In this document: piece after piece, positions 36,066 to 49,124 of the stretch
Layout of the letters: each line of letters begins with the position of its first letter
How positions within the stretch are numbered: position 1 is the first letter of the stretch
NCBI GenBank assembly: GCA_963585895.1
Contig: OY757904.1
Location: forward strand, 85,148,336 to 85,212,335
Direction: 5' to 3'
DNA: 64,000 nucleotides
Source: Sepioteuthis lessoniana
Taxonomy: Eukaryota; Mollusca; Cephalopoda; Myopsida; Loliginidae
Translations under genes and position numbers: made by a program
Notes under the pieces: generated by a model
The model's database searches: none
Told to the model about the DNA's origin: nothing
What the model saw: only the letters and a program-made list of their open reading frames with translations

Positions 36066-38402
36066 TAAAGCTAACACGTGCTTTATCTTGTCGCAGCCGT
36101 GTAATTGGACAAGGGAATCGACAGCTAAAGCTAACTCGTGCTTTATCGTTGCGCAGCCGTGGAAATGGACAAGGGAACCCACAGCTAAAGCTAACCCGTG
36201 CTTTATCGCTGCGCAGCCGTGCAAATGGACAAGGGAACCGACAGCTAAAGCTAACCCGTGCTTTATCGTTGCGTTGCCGTGCAAATGGACAAGTGAACCG
36301 ACAGCTAAAGCTAATCCGTGCTTTATCGTTGCGCTACCGTGCAAATGGACAAGGGAACCGACAGCTAAAGCTAACCAATGCTTTATCATTGCGCAGCCGT
36401 GCAAATGGACAAGGGAACTGACAGCTAAAGCTAACCCGTGTTTTATCGTTGCGTAGCCGTGAAAATGGACAAAGGAAGTGACAGCTAAAGGTAACCCATG
36501 CTTTACCGTTGCGCAGCCGTGCCAATGGACAAGGGAATCGACAGCTAAAGCTAACTCGTGCTTTATCGTTGCGCAGCCGTGGAAATGGACAAGGGAACCC
36601 ACAGCTAAAGCTAACCCGTGCTTTATCGTTGCGCAGCCGTGCAAATGGACAAGGGAACCGACAGCTAAAGCTTACCCGTGATTTATCGTTGCACTGCCGT
36701 GCTAATGGACAGGGAACCGACAGCTAAAGCTAACCCGTGCTTTATCGTTGCGCTGCCGTGCAAATGGACAAGGGAACCGACAGCTAAAGCTAACCCGTGC
36801 TTTATCGTTGCGCCGCCGTGCAAATGGACAAGGGAACTGACAGCTAAAGCTAACCCGTGTTTTATCGTTGCGTAGCCGTGAAAATGGACAAAGGAAGTGA
36901 CAGCTAAAGGTAACCCATGCTTTACCGTTGCGCAGCCGTGCAAATGGACAAGGGAACAGATAGCTAAAGCTAACCCGTGCTTTATCGCTGCCCAGCAATG
37001 CAAATGGACAAGGGAACCGACAGCTAAAGCTAACGCATACTTTATCGTTGCGAAGCCGACCAAATAGACAAGTGAACCGACAGCTAAAGCTAACCCGTGC
37101 TTTATTGCTGCACAGCCGTGCAAATGGACAAGGGAACCGACAGCTAAAGCTAACCCGTGCTTTATCGCTGCGCAGCCGTGCAAATGGACAAGGGAACCGA
37201 CAGCTAAATCTAACATGTGCTTTATCGCTGCGCAGCCGTAAAAATGGACAAGGCAACCGACAGCTAAAGCTAACCCGTGCTTTATCGTTGCGAAGCCGTG
37301 CAAATGGTCAAGGGAACCGACAGCTAAAGCTAACCCGTGCTTTATCGTTGCGCAGCCGTGCAAATGGACAAGGAAACCGACAGCTAAAGGTAACCTGTGC
37401 TTTATCGCTGCGCAGCCGTGCCAATGGACAAGGGAACTGACAGCTAAAGCTTACCCGTGCTTTATCGTTGCGCAGCCGTAAATGGACAAGGGAACCGACA
37501 GCTAAAGCTAACCCGTGCTTTATCGTTTTGCTGCCGTGCAAATGGACAAGGGAACCGACAGCTAAAGCTAACCCGTGCTTTATTGTTGCGCAGCCGTGCA
37601 AATGGACAAGGGAACCGACAGCTACAGCTAACCCGTGCTTTATCGTTGCGCAGCCGTTCAAATGGACACGGGAACCGACAGCTAAAGCTAACCCGTGCTT
37701 TATCTTATCGCAGCCGTGCAAATGGACAAGGGAACCGACAGCTAAAGCTTACCTGTGCTTTACCGTTGCGCAGCCGTGCAAATGGACAAGGGAAGCGACA
37801 TTTAAAGCTAACTCATGCTTTATCGTTGCGCAGCCTTGCAAATGGACAAGTGAACCGACAGCTAAAGCTAACCCGTTCTTTATCGTTGCGCTGCCGTGCA
37901 AATGGACCAGGGAACCGACAGCTAAAGCTAACCCGTGCTTTATCGTTGCACTGCCGTGCAAATGGACAAGGGAACCGACAGCTAAAGCTAACCCGTGCTT
38001 TATCGTTGCGCTGCCGTGCAATTGGACAAGGGAATCGACAGCTAAGGCTAACTCGTGCTTTATCGTTGCGCAGCCGTGGAAATGGACAAGGGAACCTACA
38101 GCTAAAGCTAACCTGTGTTTTATCGCTGCGCAGCCGTGCAAATGGACAAGGGAACCGACAGCTAAAACTAACCCGTGCTTTATCGTTGCGTTGCCGTGCA
38201 AATGGACAAGTGATCAGACAGCTAAAGCTAACCCGTGCTTTATCGTTGTGCTACCGTGCAAATGGACAAGGGAACCGACTGCTAAAGCTAACCAGTGCTT
38301 TATCGTTGCGCAGCCGTGCAAATGGACAAGGGAACTGACAGCTAAAGCTAACCCGTGTTTTATCGCTGCGCAGCCGTGCAAAAGGACAAGGGAACCGACA
38401 GC
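36066..38402 (+). repeat. Block A2, copy of A1
   Basis: A2 matches A1 (2,876-5,212) at a spacing of 33,190 bp. I noticed three substitutions: GCCAATGG near 36,522 (A1 GCAAATGG), T at 36,961 (A1 C at 3,771) and GTTGCACTG near 37,950 (A1 GTTGCGCTG near 4,760). Upstream flanks differ (W2 here, the two-monomer patch before A1), so 2,876/36,066 is the left edge of the long duplication. Confidence 0.87.
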
Positions 38403-41400
38403 TAAAGCTTACCCGTGATTTATCGTTGCACTGCCGTGCAAATGGACAGGGAACCGACAGCTAAAGCTAACCCGTGCTTAATCGTTGCGCTGCCGTGCAA
38501 ATGGACAAGGGAACCGACTGCTAAAGCTGACCTGTGCTTTATCGTTGCGCAGCCGTGGAAATGGACAAGGGAACCGACAGCGAAAGCTAACCCGTGCTTT
38601 ACATCTGCGCAGCCGTGCAAATGGACAAGGGAACCGACAGGTAAAGCTAACCCGTGCTTTATCGTTGCGCTGCCGTGCAAATGGACAAGGGAACCGACAG
38701 CTAAAGCTAACCCGTGCTTTATCGTTGCGCAGCCGTGCAAATGGACAAGGTAACCGACAGCTAAAGCTAACCCGTGCTTTATCGTTGCGCAGCCGTGCAA
38801 ATGGACAAGGGAACCGACAGCTAAAGCTAACCAGTGCTTTATCGCTGCGCAGCCGTGCAAATGGACAAGGGAACCGACAGCTAATGCTTACCCGTGCTTT
38901 ATCGCTGCCACGCGGTGCAAATGGACATGGGAACCGACAGCTAAAGCTAACCCGTGCTTTATCGCTGCGCAGCCGTGCAAATGGACAAGAGAACCGACAG
39001 CTAATGCTTACCCGTGCTTTATCGCTGCCACGCCGTGCAAATGGACAAGGGAACCGACAGCTAAAGCTAACCAGTGTTTTATCGCTGCGCAGCCGTGCAA
39101 ATGGACAAGGGAACCGACAGCTAAAGCTAACCCGTGCTTTATCGTTGCGCAGACGTGCAAATGGACAAGGGAACTGACAGCTAAAGGTAACCTGTGCTTT
39201 ATCGTTGCGCTGCAGTGCAAATGGACAAGGGAACTGAGAGCTAAACTAACCCGTGCTTTATCGTTGCGCTGCCGTGCAAATGGACAAGGGAACCGACAGC
39301 TAAAGCTAACCCGTGCTTTATCGTTGCGCTGCCGTAAAAAAGGAGAAGGGAACCGACAGCTAAAGCTAACCCGTGCTTTATCGTTGCGCTGCCGTGCAAA
39401 TGGACAAGGGAACCGACAGCTAAAGCTAACCCGTTCTTTATCGTTGCGCTGCCGTGCAAATGGACAAGGGAACAGACAGCTAAAGCTAACCCGTTCTTTA
39501 TCGTTGCGCAGCCGTGCAAATTGACCAGGGAACAGACAGCTAAAGCGAAACCGGGCTTTATCGTTGCGCAGCCGTGCAAATGGACAAGGGAACCGACAGC
39601 TAAAGCTAACCTGTGTTTTATCGTTGCGCAGCCGTGCAAATGGACAAGGGAACCGACAGCTAAAGCTAACCCGTGCTTAATCGTTGCGCAGCCGTGCAAA
39701 TGGACAAGGGAACCGACAGCTAAAGCTAACCCGTGCTTTATCGCTGCGCAGCCGTGCAAATGGACAAGGGAACCGACAGCTAATGCTTACCTGTGCTTTA
39801 TCGTTGCGCAAGCGTGCAAATGGACAAGGGAACCGACAGCTAAAGCTAACCAATGCTTTTTCGTTGCGCAGCTGTTCACAGGGACACGGGAACCAACAGC
39901 AAAAGCTAACCCGTGCTTTATCGTTGCGCAGCCGTGCAAATGGACAAGGGAACCGACAGCTAAAGCTAACCCGTGCTTTATTGCTGCGCAGCCGTGCAAA
40001 TGGACAAGGGAACCGACAGCTAATGCTTACCCGTGCTTTATCGCTGCCACGCCGTGCAAATGGACAAGGGAACCGACAGCTAAAGCTAACCCGTGCTTTA
40101 TCGTTGCGCTGCCGTGCAAATGGACAAGTGAACCGACAGCTAAAGCTAACCCGTGCTTTATCGTTGCGCTACCGTGCAAATGGATAAGGGAACCGACAGC
40201 TAAAGCTAACCCGTGCTTTATCGTTTGGCAGCCGTGCAAATGGACAAGGGAACCGACAGCTAAAGCTAACCCGTGTTTTATCGCTGCGCAGCCGTGCAAA
40301 TGGACAAGGGAACCGACAGCTAAAGCTTACCCGTGCTCTATCGCTTCCACGCCGTGCAAATGGACCAGGGAACCGACAGCTATAGCTAACCCGTGCTTTA
40401 TCGCTGCGCAGCCGTGCAAATGGACAAGGGAACCGACAGCTAAAGCTAACCCGTGCTTCATCGTTGCGCAGCCGTGCAAATGGACAAGGAAACCGACAGC
40501 TAAAGCTAACCCGTGCTTTATCGTTGCGCAGCCGTGCAAATGGACAAGGGAACCGACAGCTAAAGCTAACCCGTGCTTTATCGTTGCGGTGCCGTGCAAA
40601 TGGACAAGGGAACCGACAGCTAAAGCTAACCCGTGCTTTATCGTTGCGCACCCGTGCAAATGGACAAGGGAACCGACAGCTAAAGCTTACCCGTGAATTA
40701 TCGTTGCACTGCCGTGCAAATGGACAGGGAACCGACAGCTAAAGCAAACTCGTGCTTTATCGTTGCGCAGCCTTGCAAATGGACAAGTGAACCGACAGCT
40801 AAAGCTAACCCGTTTTTTATCGTTGCGCTGCCGTGCAAATGGACCAGGGAACCGACAGTTAAAGCTAACCCGTGCTTTATCGTTGCGCAGCCTTGCACAT
40901 GGACAAGTGAACCGACAGCTAAAGCTAACCCGTTCTTTATCGTTGCACTGCCGTGCAAATGGACAGGGAACCGACAGCTAAAGCAAACCCGTGCTTTATC
41001 ACTGCGTAGCCGTGCAAAGGGACAAGGGAACCGACAGCTAAAGCTTACCCGTGATTTATCGTTGCGCTGCCGTGCAAATGGCCAGGGAACCGACAGCTAA
41101 AGCTAACCTGTGCTTAATCGTTGCGCTGCCGTGCAAATGGACAAGGGAACCGACAGCTAAAGCTAACCCGGGCTTAATCGTTGCGCAGCCGTGCAAATGG
41201 ACAAGGGAACCGACAGCTAAAGCTGACCTGTGCTTTATCGTTGCGCAGCCGTGCAAATGGACAAGGGAACCGACAGTTAAAGCTAACCCGTGCTTTATCG
41301 TTGCGCAGCCTTGCACATGGACAAGTGAACCGACAGCTAAAGCTAACCCGTGCTTTATCGTTGCGCACCGTGCAAATGGACAAGGGAACCGACAGCTAAA

Positions 41401-41636
41401 GCTAACCCGTGCTTTATCGTTGCGCAGCCGTGCAAATGGACAAGGGAACCGACAGCTAAAGCTAACCAGTGCTTTATCGCTGCGCAGCCGTGCAAATGGA
41501 CAAGAGAACCGACAGCTAATGCTTACCCGTGCTTTATCGCTGCCACGCCGTGTAAATGGACAAGGGAACCGACAGCTAAAGCTAACCAGTGCTTTATCGC
41601 TGGGCAGCCGTGCAAATGGACAAAGGAACCGACAGC
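38403..41636 (+). repeat. Segment S plus block B2
   Basis: This is the copy of S/B1 at a spacing of 33,190 bp. The short TAAACTAAC monomer is at 39,242, the diverged monomer at 39,841-39,900, and other short monomers at 40,681, 40,920, 41,039 and 41,338. S carries TTTACATCTGCG as in SU1. Confidence 0.86.
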
Positions 41637-42354
41637 TAAAGCTAACCCGTGCTTTATCGTTGCGCAGACGTGCAAATGGACAAGGGAACTGACAGCTAAA
41701 GCAAACCTGTGCTTTATCGTTGCGCTGCAGTGCAAATGGACAAGGGAACTGAGAGCTAAACTAACCCGTGCTTTATCGTTGCGCTGCCGTGCAAATGGAC
41801 AAGGGAACCGACAGCTAAAGCTAACCCGTGCTTTATCGTTGCGCTGCCGTAAAAATGGACAAGGGAACCGACAGCTAAAGCTAACCCGTGCTTTATCGTT
41901 GCGCTGCCGTGCAAATGGACAAGGGAACCGACAGCTAAAGCTAACCCGTTCTTTATCGTTGCGCTGCCGTGCAAATGGACAAGGGAACCGACAGCTAAAG
42001 CTAACCCGTGCTTTATCGTTGCGCAGACGTGCAAATGGACAAGGGAACTGACAGCTAAAGCTAACCTGTGCTTTATCGTTGCGCTGCAGTGCAAATGGAC
42101 AAGGGAACTGAGAGCTAAACTAACCCGTGCTTTATCGTTGCGCACCCGTGCAAATGGACAAGGGAACCGACAGCTAAAGCTAACCCGTGCTTTATCGTTG
42201 CGCTGCCGTAAAAATGGACAAGGGAACCGACAGCTAAAGCTAACCCGTGCTTTATCGTTGCGCTGCCGTGCAAATGGACAAGGGAACCGACAGCTAAAGC
42301 TAACCCGTGCTTTATCGTTGCGCTGCCGTGCAAATGGACAAGGGAACCGACAGC
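41637..42354 (+). repeat. 359-bp (6-monomer) tandem duplication, SU4 copy
   Basis: It is the same duplication as at 8,447-9,164, with TAAACTAAC monomers at 41,757 and 42,116. Because it is shared by SU1, SU4 and SU5, it is older than the super-unit duplication. Confidence 0.85.
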
Positions 42355-45349
42355 TAAAGCTAACCCGTGCTTTATCGTTGCGCAGCCGTTCAAATGGACA
42401 AGGGAAACGACAGTTAAAGCTAACTCGTGCTTTATCTTTGCGCAGCCTTGCAAATGGACAAGTGAACCGACAGCTAAAGCTAACCCGTTCTTTATCGTTG
42501 CGCTGCCGAGCAAATGGACCAGGGAACAGACAGCTAAAGCGAAACCGGGCTTTATCGTTGCGCAGCCGTGCAAATGGACAAGGGAACCGACAGCTAAAGC
42601 TAACCCGTGTTTTATCGTTGCGCAGCCGTGCAAATGGACAAGGGAACCGACAGCTAAAGCTAACCGGTGATTTATCGTTGCAATGACGTGCAAATGGACA
42701 AGTGAACCGACAGCTAAAGCTAACCCGTGCTTAATCGTTGCGCAGCCGTGCAAATGGACAAGGGAACCGACAGCTAAAGCTAACCCGTGCTTTATCGCTG
42801 CGCAGCCGTGCAAATGGACAAGGGAACCGACAGCTAATGCTTACCTGTGCTTTATCGTTGCGCAAGCGTGCAAATGGACAAGGGAACCGACAGCTAAAGC
42901 TAACCAATGCTTTTTCGTTGCGCAGCTGTTCACAGGGACACGGGAACCAACAGCTAAAGCTAACCCGTGCTTTATCGTTGCGCAGCCGTGCAAATGGACA
43001 AGGGAACCGACAGCTAAAGCTAACCCGTGCTTTATTGCTGCGCAGCCGTGCAAATGGACAAGGGAACCGACAGCTAATGTTTACCCGTGCTTTATCGCTG
43101 CGCAGCCGTGCAAATGGACAAGGGAACCGACAGCTAAAGCTAACCCGTGCTTTATCGTTGCGCTGCTGTGCAAATGGACAAGTGAACCGACAGCTAAAGC
43201 TAACCCGTGCTTTATCGTTGCGCTACCGTGCAAATGGATAAGGGAACCGACAGCTAAAGCTAACCCGTGCTTTATCGTTTGGCAGCCGTGCAAATGGACA
43301 AGGGAACCGACAGCTAAAGCTAACCCGTGTTTTATCGCAGCGCAGCCGTGCAAATGGACAAGGGAACCGACAGCTAAAGCTTACCCGTGCTCTATCGCTT
43401 CCACGCCGTGCAAATGGACCAGGGAACCGACAGCTAAAGCTAACCCGTGCTTTATCGCTGCGCAGCCGTGCAAATGGACAAGGGAACCGACAGCTAAAGC
43501 TAACCCGTGCTTCATCGTTGCGCAGCCGTGCAAATGGACAAGGAAACCGACAGCTAAAGCTAACCCGTGCTTTATCGTTGCGCAGCCGTGCAAATGGACA
43601 AGGGAACCGACAGCTAAAGCTAACCCGTGCTTTATCGTTGCGGTGCCGTGCAAATGGACAAGGGAACCGACAGCTAAAGCTAACCCGTGCTTTATCGTTG
43701 CGCACCCGTGCAAATGGACAAGGGAACCGACAGCTAAAGCTTACCCGTGAATTATCGTTGCACTGCCGTGCAAATGGACAGGGAACCGACAGCTAAAGCA
43801 AACCCGTGCTTTATCGTTGCGCAGCCTTGCAAATGGACAAGTGAACCGACAGCTAAAGCTAACCCGTTTTTTATCGTTGCGCTGCCGTGCAAATGGACCA
43901 GGGAACCGACAGTTAAAGCTAACCCGTGCTTTATCGTTGCGCAGCCTTGCACATGGACAAGTGAACCGACAGCTAAAGCTAACCCGTTCTTTATCGTTGC
44001 ACTGCCGTGCAAATGGACAGGGAACCGACAGCTAAAGCAAACCCGTGCTTTATCACTGCGCAGCCGTGCAAAGGGACAAGGGAACCGACAGCTAAAGCTT
44101 ACCCGTGATTTATCGTTGCGCTGCCGTGCAAATGGCCAGGGAACCGACAGCTAAAGCTAACCTGTGCTTAATCGTTGCGCTGCCGTGCAAATGGACAAGG
44201 GAACCGACAGCTAAAGCTAACCCGGGCTTAATCGTTGCGCAGCCGTGCAAATGGACAAGGGAACCGACAGGTAAAGCTGACCTGTGCTTTATCGTTGCGC
44301 AGCCGTGCAAATGGACAAAGGAACCGACAGCTAAAGCTAACCCGTGCATTACCTTTGCGCAGCCGTGCAAATGGACAAGGGAACTGACAGCTAAAAGTAA
44401 CTCGTGCTTTATCGCGGCGCAGCCGCGCAAATGGACAAGGGAACCGACAGCTAAAGCTAACCCGTGCTTTATCGTTGCGCAGCCGTGCAAATGGACAAGG
44501 GAACCGACAGCTAAAGCTAACCCGTGCTTTACCTTTGCGCAGCCGTGCAAATGGACAAGGGAACTGACAGCTAAAATTAACCCGTGCTTTATCGCTGCGC
44601 AGCCGCACAAATGGACAAGGGAACCGACAGCTAAAGCTAACCCGTGCTTTATCGTTGCGCTGCCGTGCAAATGGACAAGGAAACCGACAGCTAAAGATAA
44701 CATGTGCTTTATCGCTGCGCAGCCGTGCAAATGGACAAGGGAACCGAGAGCTAAAGCTTACCCGTGCTTTATCGTTGCGCAGCCGTGCAAATGGACAAGG
44801 GAACCGACAGCTAAAGCTAACCCGTGCTTTATCGCTAAGCAGCCGTGCAAATGGACAAGGGAAACGACAGCTAAAGCTAACCCGTGCTTTATCACGGCGC
44901 AGCCGTAAAAATGGACAGGGGAACCGACAGCTAAAGCTAACCCGTGCTTTATCGTTTTGCTGCCGTGCAAATGGACAAGGGAACCGACAGTAAAGCTAAC
45001 CAGTGCTTTATTGCTGCCCAGCCGTGCAAATGGACAAGGGAACCGACAGCTAAAGCTAACCCGTGATTTATCGTTGCGCAGCCGTAAAAATGGACAAGGG
45101 AAGCGACAGCAAAAGCTAATCCGTGCTTTATCGTTGCTCAGGCGTGCAAAAGGACAAGGGAACCGACAGCTAAGGCTAACACATGCTTTATCGTTGCGCT
45201 GCAGTGCAAGTGGACAAGGGAACCGACAGCTAAAGCTAACCCGTGCTTTATCGTTGCGCAGCCGTGCAAAGGGACAAGGGAACCGACAGCTAAAGCTTAC
45301 CCGTGATTTATCGTTGCACTGCCGTGCAAATGGACAGGGAACCGACAGC
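42355..45349 (+). repeat. Block C3
   Basis: C3 matches C1 at a spacing of 33,190 bp. It has the extra monomer GGTGATTTATCG/CAATGACG at 42,655, the diverged monomer at 42,895-42,954, and the C-specific monomers with GTGCATTACCTTTGCG near 44,344. It retains the two monomers lost in C2. Confidence 0.86.
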
Positions 45350-48300
45350 TAAAGCTAACCCGTGCTTAATCGTTGCGCAGCCGTGCAAATGGACAAGGGA
45401 ACCGACAGCTAAAGCTAACCCGTGCTTTATCGTTGCGCAGCCGTGCAAATGGACAAGGGAACCCACAGCTAAAGTTAACCCATGCTTTATCGTTGCGCTG
45501 CCGTGCAAATGGACAAGGAAACCGACAGCTAAAGCTACCCGTGCTTTATCGTTGCGCTGCCGTGCAAATGGACAAGGGAACCGACAGTTAAAGCTAACCC
45601 GTGCTTTATCGTTGCGCAGCCGTTCAAATTGACACGGGAATTGACAGCTAAAGCTAACCCGTGCTTTATCGATGCGCAGCCGTGCAAATGGACAAGGGAA
45701 CCGATAGCTAAAGCTAACCCGTGCTTTATCGTTGTGCTGCCGTGCAAATGGACAAGGGAACCGACAGCTAAAGCTAACCCGTGCTTTATTGTGGGGCAGC
45801 CGTGCAAATGGACAAGGGAACCGACAGCTAAAGCTAACCCGTGCTTTATCGTTGCGCACCCGTTCAAATGGACACGGGAACCGACAGCTAAAGCTAACAC
45901 GTGCTTTATCTTGTCGCAGCCGTGTAATTGGACAAGGGAATCGACTGCTAAAGCTAACTCGTGCTTTATCGTTGCGCAGCCGTGGAAATGGACAAGGGAA
46001 CCCACAGCTAAAGCTAACCCGTGCTTTATCGCTGCGCAGCCGTGCAAATGGACAAGGGAACCGACAGCTAAAGCTAACCCGTGCTTTATCGTTGCGCAGA
46101 CGTGCAAATGGACAAGGGAACTGACAGCTAAAGCTAACCTGTGCTTTATCGTTGCGCTGCAGTGCAAATGGACAAGGGAACTGAGAGCTAAACTAACCCG
46201 TGCTTTATCGTTGCGCTGCCGTGCAAATGGACAAGGGAACCGACAGCTAAAGCTAACCCGTGCTTTATCGTTGCGCTGCCGTGCAAATGGACAAGGGAAT
46301 CGACAGCTAAAACTAGGTTGTGCTTTATCGTTGTGCAGCCGTGGAAATGGACAAGGGAACCCACAGCTAAAGCTAACCCGTGCTTTATTGTTGCGCAGCC
46401 GTGCAAATGGACAAGGGAACCGACAGCTAAAGCTAACCCGTGCTTTATCGTTGCGTTGCTGTGCAAATGGACAAGTGAACCGACAGCTAAAGCTAACCCG
46501 TGCTTTATCGTTGCGTTGCCGCGAAAATGGACAAGCGAACCGACAGCTAAAGCTAACCCGTGCTTTATCGTTGCGCAGCCGTGCAAATGGACAAGGGAAC
46601 TGACAGCTAAAGCTAACCCGTGCTTTATCGTTTGGCAGCCGTGCAAAGGGACAAGGGAACCGACAGCTAAAGCTTACCCGTGCTTTATCGTTGCGCAGCC
46701 GTGCAAATGGACAAGGGAACCGATAGCTAAAGCTAACACGTGCTTTATCGTTGCGCTGCCGTGCAAATGGAAAAGGGAACTGACAGCTAAAGCTAACCCG
46801 TGCTTTATCGTTGCGCTGCCGTGCAAATGGACAAGGGAACCGACAGCTAAAGCTAACCCGTGCTTTATTGTGGGGCAGCCGTGCAAATGGACAAGGGAAC
46901 CGACAGCTAAAGCTAACCCGTGCTTTATCGTTGCGCACCCGTTCAAATGGACACGGGAACCGACAGCTAAAGCTAACACGTGCTTTATCTTGTCGCAGCC
47001 GTGTAATTGGACAAGGGAATCGACAGCTAAAGCTAACTCGTGCTTTATCGCTGCGCAGCCGTGGAAATGGACAAGGGAACCCACAGCTAAAGCTAACCCG
47101 TGCTTTATCGCTGCGCAGCCGTGCAAATGGACAAGGGAACCGACAGCTAAAGCTAACCCGTGCTTTATCGTTGCGTTGCCGTGCAAATGGACAAGTGAAC
47201 CGACAGCTAAAGCTAATCCGTGCTTTATCGTTGCGCTACCGTGCAAATGGACAAGGGAACCGACAGCTAAAGCTAACCAATGCTTTATCATTGCGCAGCC
47301 GTGCAAATGGACAAGGGAACTGACAGCTAAAGCTAACCCGTGCTTTATCGTTGCGCAGCCGTGCAAAGGGACGAGGGAACCGACAGCTAAAGCTTACCCG
47401 TGATTTATCGTTGCACTGCCGTGCTAATGGACAGGGAACCGACAGCTAAAGCTAACCCGTGCTTTATCGTTGCGCTGCCGTGCAAATGGACAAGGGAACC
47501 GACAGCTAAAGCTAACCCGTGCTTTATCGTTGCGCCGCCGTGCAAATGGACAAGGGAACTGACAGCTAAAGCTAACCCGTGTTTTATCGTTGCGTAGCCG
47601 TGAAAATGGACAAAGGAAGTGACAGCTAAAGGTAACCCATGCTTTACCGTTGCGCAGCCGTGCAAATGGACAAGGGAACAGACAGCTAAAGCTAACCCGT
47701 GCTTTATCACTGCCCAGCAATGCAAATGGACAAGGGAACCGACAGCTAAAGCTAACGCATACTTTATCGTTGCGAAGCCGACCAAATGGACAAGTGAACC
47801 GACAGCTAAAGCTAACCCGTGCTTTATTGCTGCACAGCCGTGCAAATGGACAAGGGAACCGACAGCTAAAGCTAACCCGTGCTTTATCGCTGCGCAGCCG
47901 TGCAAATGGACAAGGGAACCGACAGCTAAATCTAACATGTGCTTTATCGCTGCGCAGCCGTAAAAATGGACAAGGCAACCGACAGCTAAAGCTAACCCGT
48001 GCTTTATCGTTGCGAAGCCGTGCAAATGGTCAAGGGAACCGACAGCTAAAGCTAACCCGTGCTTTATCGTTGCGCAGCCGTGCAAATGGACAAGGAAACC
48101 GACAGCTAAAGGTAACCTGTGCTTTATCGCTGCGCAGCCGTGCCAATGGACAAGGGAACTGACAGCTAAAGCTTACCCGTGCTTTATCGTTGCGCAGCCG
48201 TAAATGGACAAGGGAACCGACAGCTAAAGCTAACCCGTGCTTTATCGTTGCGCAGCCGTGCAAATGGACAAGGGAACCGACAGCTAAAGCTAACCCGTGC

Positions 48301-49124
48301 TTTATTGTTGCGCAGCACTGCAAATGGACAAGGGAACCGACAGCTACAGCTAACCCGTGCTTTATCGTTGCGCAGCCGTTCAAATGGACACGGGAACCGA
48401 CAGCTAAAGCTAACCCGTGCTTTATCTTACCGCAGCCGTGCAAATGGACAAGGGAACCGACAGCTAAAGCTTACCTGTGCTTTACCGTTGCGCAGCCGTG
48501 CAAATGGACAAGGGAAGCGACATTTAAAGCTAACTCATGCTTTATCGTTGCGCAGCCTTGCAAATGGACAAGTGAACCGACAGCTAAAGCTAACCCGTTC
48601 TTTATCGTTGCGCTGCCGTGCAAATTGACCAGGGAACCGACAGCTAAAGCTAACCCGTGCTTTATCGTTGCGCTGCCGTGCAAATGGACAAGGGAACCGA
48701 CAGCTAAAGCTAACCCGTGCTTTATCGTTGCGCTGCCGTGCAATTGGACAAGGGAATCGACAGCTAAGGCTAACTCGTGCTTTATCGTTGCGCAGCCGTG
48801 GAAATGGACAAGGGAACCTACAGCTAAAGCTAACCTGTGTTATATCGCTGCGCAGCCGTGCAAATGGACAAGGGAACCGACAGCTAAAACTAACCCGTGC
48901 TTTATCGTTGCGTTGCCGTGCAAATGGACAAGTGATCAGACAGCTAAAGCTAACCCGTGCTTTATCGTTGTGCTACCGTGCAAATGGACAAGGGAACCGA
49001 CTGCTAAAGCTAACCAGTGCTTTATCGTTGCGCAGCCGTGCAAATGGACAAGAGAACTGACAGCTAAAGCTAACCCGTGTTTTATCGCTGCGCAGCCGTG
49101 CAAAAGGACAAGGGAACCGACAGC
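45350..49124 (+). repeat. Unit U, SU4 copy (3,775 bp)
   Basis: It has 63 monomers with the standard landmarks, including the 58-bp monomer at 48,167. It lacks the two private substitutions of the SU1 U and the T found in the two SU2 U copies, so it looks closest to the ancestral state. Confidence 0.92.

Larger units (their letters stand above)
33848..38402 (+). repeat. Super-unit SU3 (4,555 bp, 76 monomers), short form
   Basis: The order is S, W1, W2, A2, with no B, C or complete U. The length is 76 x 60 minus five bases. It completes the 33,190-bp period: SU1 (14,197) + SU2 (14,438) + SU3 (4,555) = 33,190. S joins U-type sequence at about 34,290, just before the AAAACTAGG monomer at 34,327. 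Confidence 0.85.
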